Source: Flavobacteriales bacterium (GTDB lineage Bacteria; Bacteroidota; Bacteroidia; Flavobacteriales; Flavobacteriaceae). From it: a DNA stretch of 11,486 bases. Below, one piece after another: positions 7,892-11,486 of this stretch. The stretch covers positions 1-11,486 of the forward strand of contig JALVKK010000034.1 in assembly GCA_027033875.1 (NCBI GenBank), written 5' to 3'. Numbering within the stretch: position 1 is the first letter of the stretch; each line of letters opens with the position of its first letter. The notes beneath the pieces are model-generated. The model was given only the letters and a program-made list of their open reading frames with translations, was not told the origin of the DNA and made no database searches. A program made the position numbers and the translations under genes.

Positions 7892-10800
7892 CTATTTCCA
7901 ACCAAAACGCTGTTTAATACGATATTGGATAAAGAACATCACCGGTACGATTACCAAGGTCAAAAAAGTAGCAAAGCTCAATCCGTTGATCACGGCTTTT
8001 GCCAAAGGTCCCCAGAAAGCAACATTTTCGCCACCCAAATAAATACCGGGGTCGAAACGGGTCAATAATCCGATAAAATCTATATTTAAGCCGATAGCCA
8101 AAGGCACCATGCCCAGTACGGTGGTAATGGCTGTTAATAAAACCGGTCGCAGACGTGTTTTACCGGCTTCTACGATACTTTCGTGAACGATATGTAAGGG
8201 CGTCGGGGCGTTTTCATCTATACTTTCCGATAAACGTTTCCGCTTAATGGTCAGTAGCGTATAATCGAGCAGTACAATTGCATTATTGACCACAATACCC
8301 GCCAAGGAAATAATACCTATCATTGTCATAACCACGATAAAATCACTGCGTAAAATAATCAAACCCAGAAAGACACCTATCATACTCAATACAACGGTCA
8401 GCATAATGATGTAGGGCGTTGTCATGGAATTGAATTGCGTTACCAAAATCAAAAAAATCAAGAATACGGCTATCATCAAAGCTTTGGACAAGAAGTTCAT
8501 ATTTTTTTTCATTTCCTTTTGTTCGCCTTGAAATTGGTAAGTAATATTATTTGGAAACTTGTAAAGTTTCATTAGTTTCTCTAATTTATGTACAATTTCA
8601 TTGGCATTATAACCTTCCAATATATTGGATGTAATAGCGATAATTCGTTTCAAATCTTTACGTTTGATAGCACTAAAACTGGAAGTAGAATGCATAGAGG
8701 CTACGGCTGATACGGGCACACTGACGATACGTCCGGTTTGTTGGTCTCGGTAAACGATATTTTGGTTGAGCAAACTTTGCCGGTTATAACGATATTGTTT
8801 ATCCAAACGAACATTAATAGGATAATCGTCGTCGCCGTCTTTATAGCGATCGACTTCTTTGCCGTACAAAGCGGTTCTCATTGCCATACCGATTTGACCT
8901 GTTTTGATGCCGAGTCGTCCGGCTTTTTCTCTATCGATATAAACTGGCAATTCGGGTTTGTTTTTATCCACATCTATTTGCAGTTCTTCAATACCGGGGA
9001 TATGAGCTTTGTCTAAATATTTTTTGACGGCTATAGCCGTATTGAGTAATTGGTCGTAATCATCACCTATCAATTCCAAATCCACCGGCGCACCGGTAGG
9101 GGGTTTGTGTTGGTCTTTGTCGGCGGAAATTTTGATACCTGCATGACCTTTGATAAAGCGGCGAATATCGTTGAGTATCACGGACGTATTGACCCCTTTG
9201 CGGTATTTGTAATCGACAAAATCCAAGATAATTTTGGACCGGTTGGGTGTTTTGCCTCCCAAGGCGCCCTTACGCGGGTCTCCGGTACCTTCACCGACTT
9301 GTTCAATAACGGAAGTTACCAGATATTCATAATTATTGTTTTTGAGATAACGGCGGATTTTTTTGGTAATTTTTTTAGTAAATTCATCTACGACATCAAT
9401 ATCGGTTCCTACCGGATGTTCAATATAGACATAAATTTGATTGGGTTGGATATCGGGAAAAAAACTGACTTTGGGCGGAAATGTTTTGAGTAATAATCCT
9501 GATAATACCAGCATTAAAACGGTTCCGAAAAAGAAAACATAAACGTTTTTGCCTTTTAAAGCAAATCGTAATAAGCGCTCGTAAAGTCTTTCGAGCCAAG
9601 GTAAGAATTTGTACTGAAACCGGTTGATGACACCGACGAGAAAAAAGTTGTAAAACAATTGCCAAAAAGCCAATAATATCCATAAAAATCCGATGGCGTT
9701 AAGAATTCCCTTTCCGGTTGTGTTTGAATTATTTACGATAAAATATTTGGCTAAAAAAGCGATGATACTCAGTAATGAGAACAAGATAAAATTACGCCAA
9801 ACACGAGCCTTTGACAAGGCTTTTTCGGACATTTTCATATAGTTTTTGGTCAAAACCGGATTGATAACCAAAGCCACAAATAAAGATGAGGACAAAACGG
9901 TAATCAGTGTAATGGGCAGATATTGCATAAAATTACCGATAATACCGGGCCAGAATGCCAACGGAATAAAAGCCACCAAAGTGGTTGCCGTAGAAGCGAT
10001 AATAGGCCATGCCACTTCGCCGACGGCATATTTTGCCGCTTCAAAAGGCTTATAGCCCTCTTCGCGATACCGGTAAATGTTTTCGACGATAACAATTCCG
10101 TTGTCCACCAACATTCCGAGAGCCAAAACCAAAGCAAACAGGACCATTGTATTGAGCGTAATTCCGAAAGTCGATAAAATCAAAAACGACATTAACATCG
10201 ACAAGGGAATGGCAATACCGACAAACAAAGCGTTGCGAAAACCCATAAAAAACATCAATACACCGATAACCAAAAGCATACCGAGAATAATACTGTTTTC
10301 CAAATCCGATACTTGGGTTCGCGTACGGTTAGACAGGTCGTTGGTAACGGAAACATGCAAATTTTTCGGAAAAACTTTTGCTTTGGTTTCTTCAATAATT
10401 TTTTTGATTTCATCCGATGCTTTTATCTGATTGGCACCGCTTCGTTTTTTGATGTCGAGCATAACGACCGGATTGGCAAATTCGCGAGCATAACTTTCGG
10501 CTTCTTGTTGTTTGTAATAAACTCGGGCGACATCTTTCAAATAAGTAACTTTGTCTTTTGCCTTGCGGATAATAAGATTTTCAATATCCTTGGGCGATTG
10601 AAATTCACCGATTACCCGTACATTGCGACTGATACCGTTTTCTTTGATATTACCGGCTGAAATGGTCAGATTTTCATTTTTTATAGTCTGTTCGATGCTT
10701 CCAAAACCTATGTTGCGACTCAACATTTTATTCAGATCGACGGCTATTTCCACTTCTTTGTCTTGTACACCGCGTATATCGGCAGCTGAAATTTGGGGCA

Positions 10801-11329
10801 ATTGTTCTATTTTGTCTTGCAAATACTCTGCAAACTTTTTAAGTTTCGTCGGTTTATAATCGCCGGATATATTGACATTCATTATCGGTTTTAGTTCCGA
10901 AAAATCCAATTTCATCGCTCTCGGGTTTTGCGGCAGATCTCCGGGCCAATCGCGATTGCCCATCGCATCATCAATTTTGTCTTTGACGTCTTGCAAAGCT
11001 TTGTCCGGATTGACATCAAAAGTAAATTTGACATCAATACTTGAAAAACCGGCTTTTGAAGTTGATTTTATTTCGTCTATACCGCTGATTTTTTTAAACT
11101 CTTTTTCCAGGGGGTTGGTAATCAGTGTTTCGATATCTTCCGCAGAGTTCCCCGGATAAGGTGTGGTTACAAATACTTCGGGTGCCGCCACATCCGGAAA
11201 AGCTTCGCGGGGCATACTGATATATGAAAATAATCCCCCGATAGTCAATAACAAAATCAACAACTTGACTGTATTGTCATTTTTTAATGAAAGCGTCGAT
11301 ATACCGAATGATTTATGTAGTTTTTTCAT
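7892..11329 (-). CDS. RND efflux permease (HAE1/AcrB family)
   Basis: This is the inner-membrane, proton-driven pump of a tripartite exporter that moves drugs, lipids or other amphiphiles out through an adaptor and an outer-membrane channel. TM1 is at about 21-39, followed by a periplasmic porter domain (about 40-345) with FPDVAAPEV and TPYPGNSAEDIE. TM2-TM6 lie at about 347-492, and TM4 contains GMLVDNGIVIVENIYR with Asp409-Asn410. The second porter domain spans about 620-945, and TM8-TM12 about 947-1135 with AGIVVNNAIVLLDY at 1010-1023. AcrB has about 1050 residues; most of the excess here is a stretch of about 100 residues between TM6 and TM7 with two more hydrophobic segments (about 512-531 and 541-568), plus a longer TM11-TM12 loop (about 1083-1110). 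The AcrB relay Asp407/Asp408/Lys940 corresponds to Asp/Asn/Asn, as in many other HAE1 pumps, and the heavy-metal type is less likely. No promoter is visible just upstream, so cotranscription with an adaptor gene beyond the right edge is likely. Substrate is unknown. Confidence 0.95.
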   Translation of the reverse strand: MKKLHKSFGISTLSLKNDNTVKLLILLLTIGGLFSYISMPREAFPDVAAPEVFVTTPYPGNSAEDIETLITNPLEKEFKKISGIDEIKSTSKAGFSSIDVKFTFDVNPDKALQDVKDKIDDAMGNRDWPGDLPQNPRAMKLDFSELKPIMNVNISGDYKPTKLKKFAEYLQDKIEQLPQISAADIRGVQDKEVEIAVDLNKMLSRNIGFGSIEQTIKNENLTISAGNIKENGISRNVRVIGEFQSPKDIENLIIRKAKDKVTYLKDVARVYYKQQEAESYAREFANPVVMLDIKKRSGANQIKASDEIKKIIEETKAKVFPKNLHVSVTNDLSNRTRTQVSDLENSIILGMLLVIGVLMFFMGFRNALFVGIAIPLSMLMSFLILSTFGITLNTMVLFALVLALGMLVDNGIVIVENIYRYREEGYKPFEAAKYAVGEVAWPIIASTATTLVAFIPLAFWPGIIGNFMQYLPITLITVLSSSLFVALVINPVLTKNYMKMSEKALSKARVWRNFILFSLLSIIAFLAKYFIVNNSNTTGKGILNAIGFLWILLAFWQLFYNFFLVGVINRFQYKFLPWLERLYERLLRFALKGKNVYVFFFGTVLMLVLSGLLLKTFPPKVSFFPDIQPNQIYVYIEHPVGTDIDVVDEFTKKITKKIRRYLKNNNYEYLVTSVIEQVGEGTGDPRKGALGGKTPNRSKIILDFVDYKYRKGVNTSVILNDIRRFIKGHAGIKISADKDQHKPPTGAPVDLELIGDDYDQLLNTAIAVKKYLDKAHIPGIEELQIDVDKNKPELPVYIDREKAGRLGIKTGQIGMAMRTALYGKEVDRYKDGDDDYPINVRLDKQYRYNRQSLLNQNIVYRDQQTGRIVSVPVSAVASMHSTSSFSAIKRKDLKRIIAITSNILEGYNANEIVHKLEKLMKLYKFPNNITYQFQGEQKEMKKNMNFLSKALMIAVFLIFLILVTQFNSMTTPYIIMLTVVLSMIGVFLGLIILRSDFIVVMTMIGIISLAGIVVNNAIVLLDYTLLTIKRKRLSESIDENAPTPLHIVHESIVEAGKTRLRPVLLTAITTVLGMVPLAIGLNIDFIGLLTRFDPGIYLGGENVAFWGPLAKAVINGLSFATFLTLVIVPVMFFIQYRIKQRFGWK

Positions 11330-11355
11330 TTTTTATGATTATTTGATGATATTGG

Positions 11356-11486
11356 TTAATCGGTGGCTTCGGTACGTTCTTCGCTGAGCTCAGAACACTC
11401 AGCCACCTTTGATTCTGCCATGTAGGTCATTAAGTGTTCTCCCGACTTTCGTCGGGGGAACGTACCGAAATGACCGATGTCTATTT
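11356..11486 (-). CDS. possible 3' end of the gene upstream of the permease (partial)
   Basis: On the minus strand one frame is open from the right edge to a TAA at 11356-11358, 26 bases before the permease ATG. It gives 42 residues ending SELSEERTEATD. The position suits the tail of a cotranscribed upstream gene such as the RND adaptor, but I recognise no adaptor motif. The frame runs straight through a nest of inverted repeats, so it may be open by chance or be a repeat-derived tail. A frame of this length stays open by chance fairly often, so this is a weak call. Confidence 0.25.
   Translation of the reverse strand, partial: IDIGHFGTFPRRKSGEHLMTYMAESKVAECSELSEERTEATD
11362..11475 (-). repeat. 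nested inverted-repeat element, candidate structured RNA
   Basis: These pairings are read directly. TTCGGTACGTTC (11368-11379) is a perfect 12-bp inverted repeat of 11458-11469. GTTCTCCCGAC (11436-11446) pairs with 11451-11461, 11 pairs with one G-T. AGAACACT (11392-11399) pairs with 11433-11440, GGTGGCT (11362-11368) with 11401-11407, and GGTCATT (11425-11431) with 11469-11475. CTGAGCTCAG (11384-11393) is a palindrome. On the minus strand the strongest hairpin reads CCCGAC-GAAA-GTCGGG, a GNRA tetraloop, so minus-strand RNA is the likelier working form. Two folds compete: two tandem hairpins (11425-11475 and 11362-11407), or one branched structure closed by the 12-bp stem. It lies 33 bases upstream of the permease ATG. 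It could be a leader or intercistronic regulator, or one copy of an intergenic repeat family. No T-run follows the hairpins. Confidence 0.55.

Noticed and set aside
11436..11461. The GAAA hairpin as a rho-independent terminator
   Set aside because: No T-run follows the stem on either strand.
11362..11475. Hammerhead or other known self-cleaving ribozyme
   Set aside because: GAAA is a hairpin loop here, and the CUGANGA core expected of a hammerhead is absent.

Overview
The window looks like a chromosomal segment from a member of the Bacteroidota. It is AT-rich, and its genes start with no Shine-Dalgarno sequence, only A-rich DNA before the ATG. One spacer carries a perfect Bacteroidota -7 promoter box (TAnnTTTG). 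The largest gene encodes the roughly 2000-residue lipoprotein form of alpha-2-macroglobulin seen in this phylum. Genus cannot be decided from the sequence alone. Three complete genes fill almost all of the window.

Layout. Bases 1-160 are a leader region with a weak hairpin and a weak candidate promoter. Bases 161-6259 (+) encode a thioester-containing alpha-2-macroglobulin-family lipoprotein of 2032 residues. A 200-base spacer (6260-6459) follows, holding a small AT-rich hairpin and a good promoter. Bases 6460-7866 (+) encode a secreted C69-family peptidase of 468 residues. Only 25 bases separate its stop from the stop of the convergent gene at 7892-11329 (-), an RND (HAE1-type) efflux permease of 1145 residues. 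Bases 11330-11486, upstream of the permease, hold a dense set of nested inverted repeats that fold well as RNA on the minus strand. They are overlapped by an open frame entering from beyond the right edge.

How the genes may work together. The macroglobulin would trap proteases in the periplasm and the C69 enzyme would hydrolyse peptides after export. They are same-strand neighbours, but the peptidase has its own promoter, so a joint role is only a suggestion. The permease is the inner-membrane pump of a tripartite exporter. Its adaptor and outer-membrane channel are not in the window and would be expected beyond the right edge, transcribed leftwards.

The protein-coding content is ordinary for the phylum. 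The least explained signal is the inverted-repeat element at 11362-11475: a 12-bp perfect inverted repeat, an 11-pair hairpin with a GAAA tetraloop on the minus strand, and several mutually exclusive pairings just upstream of the pump gene.
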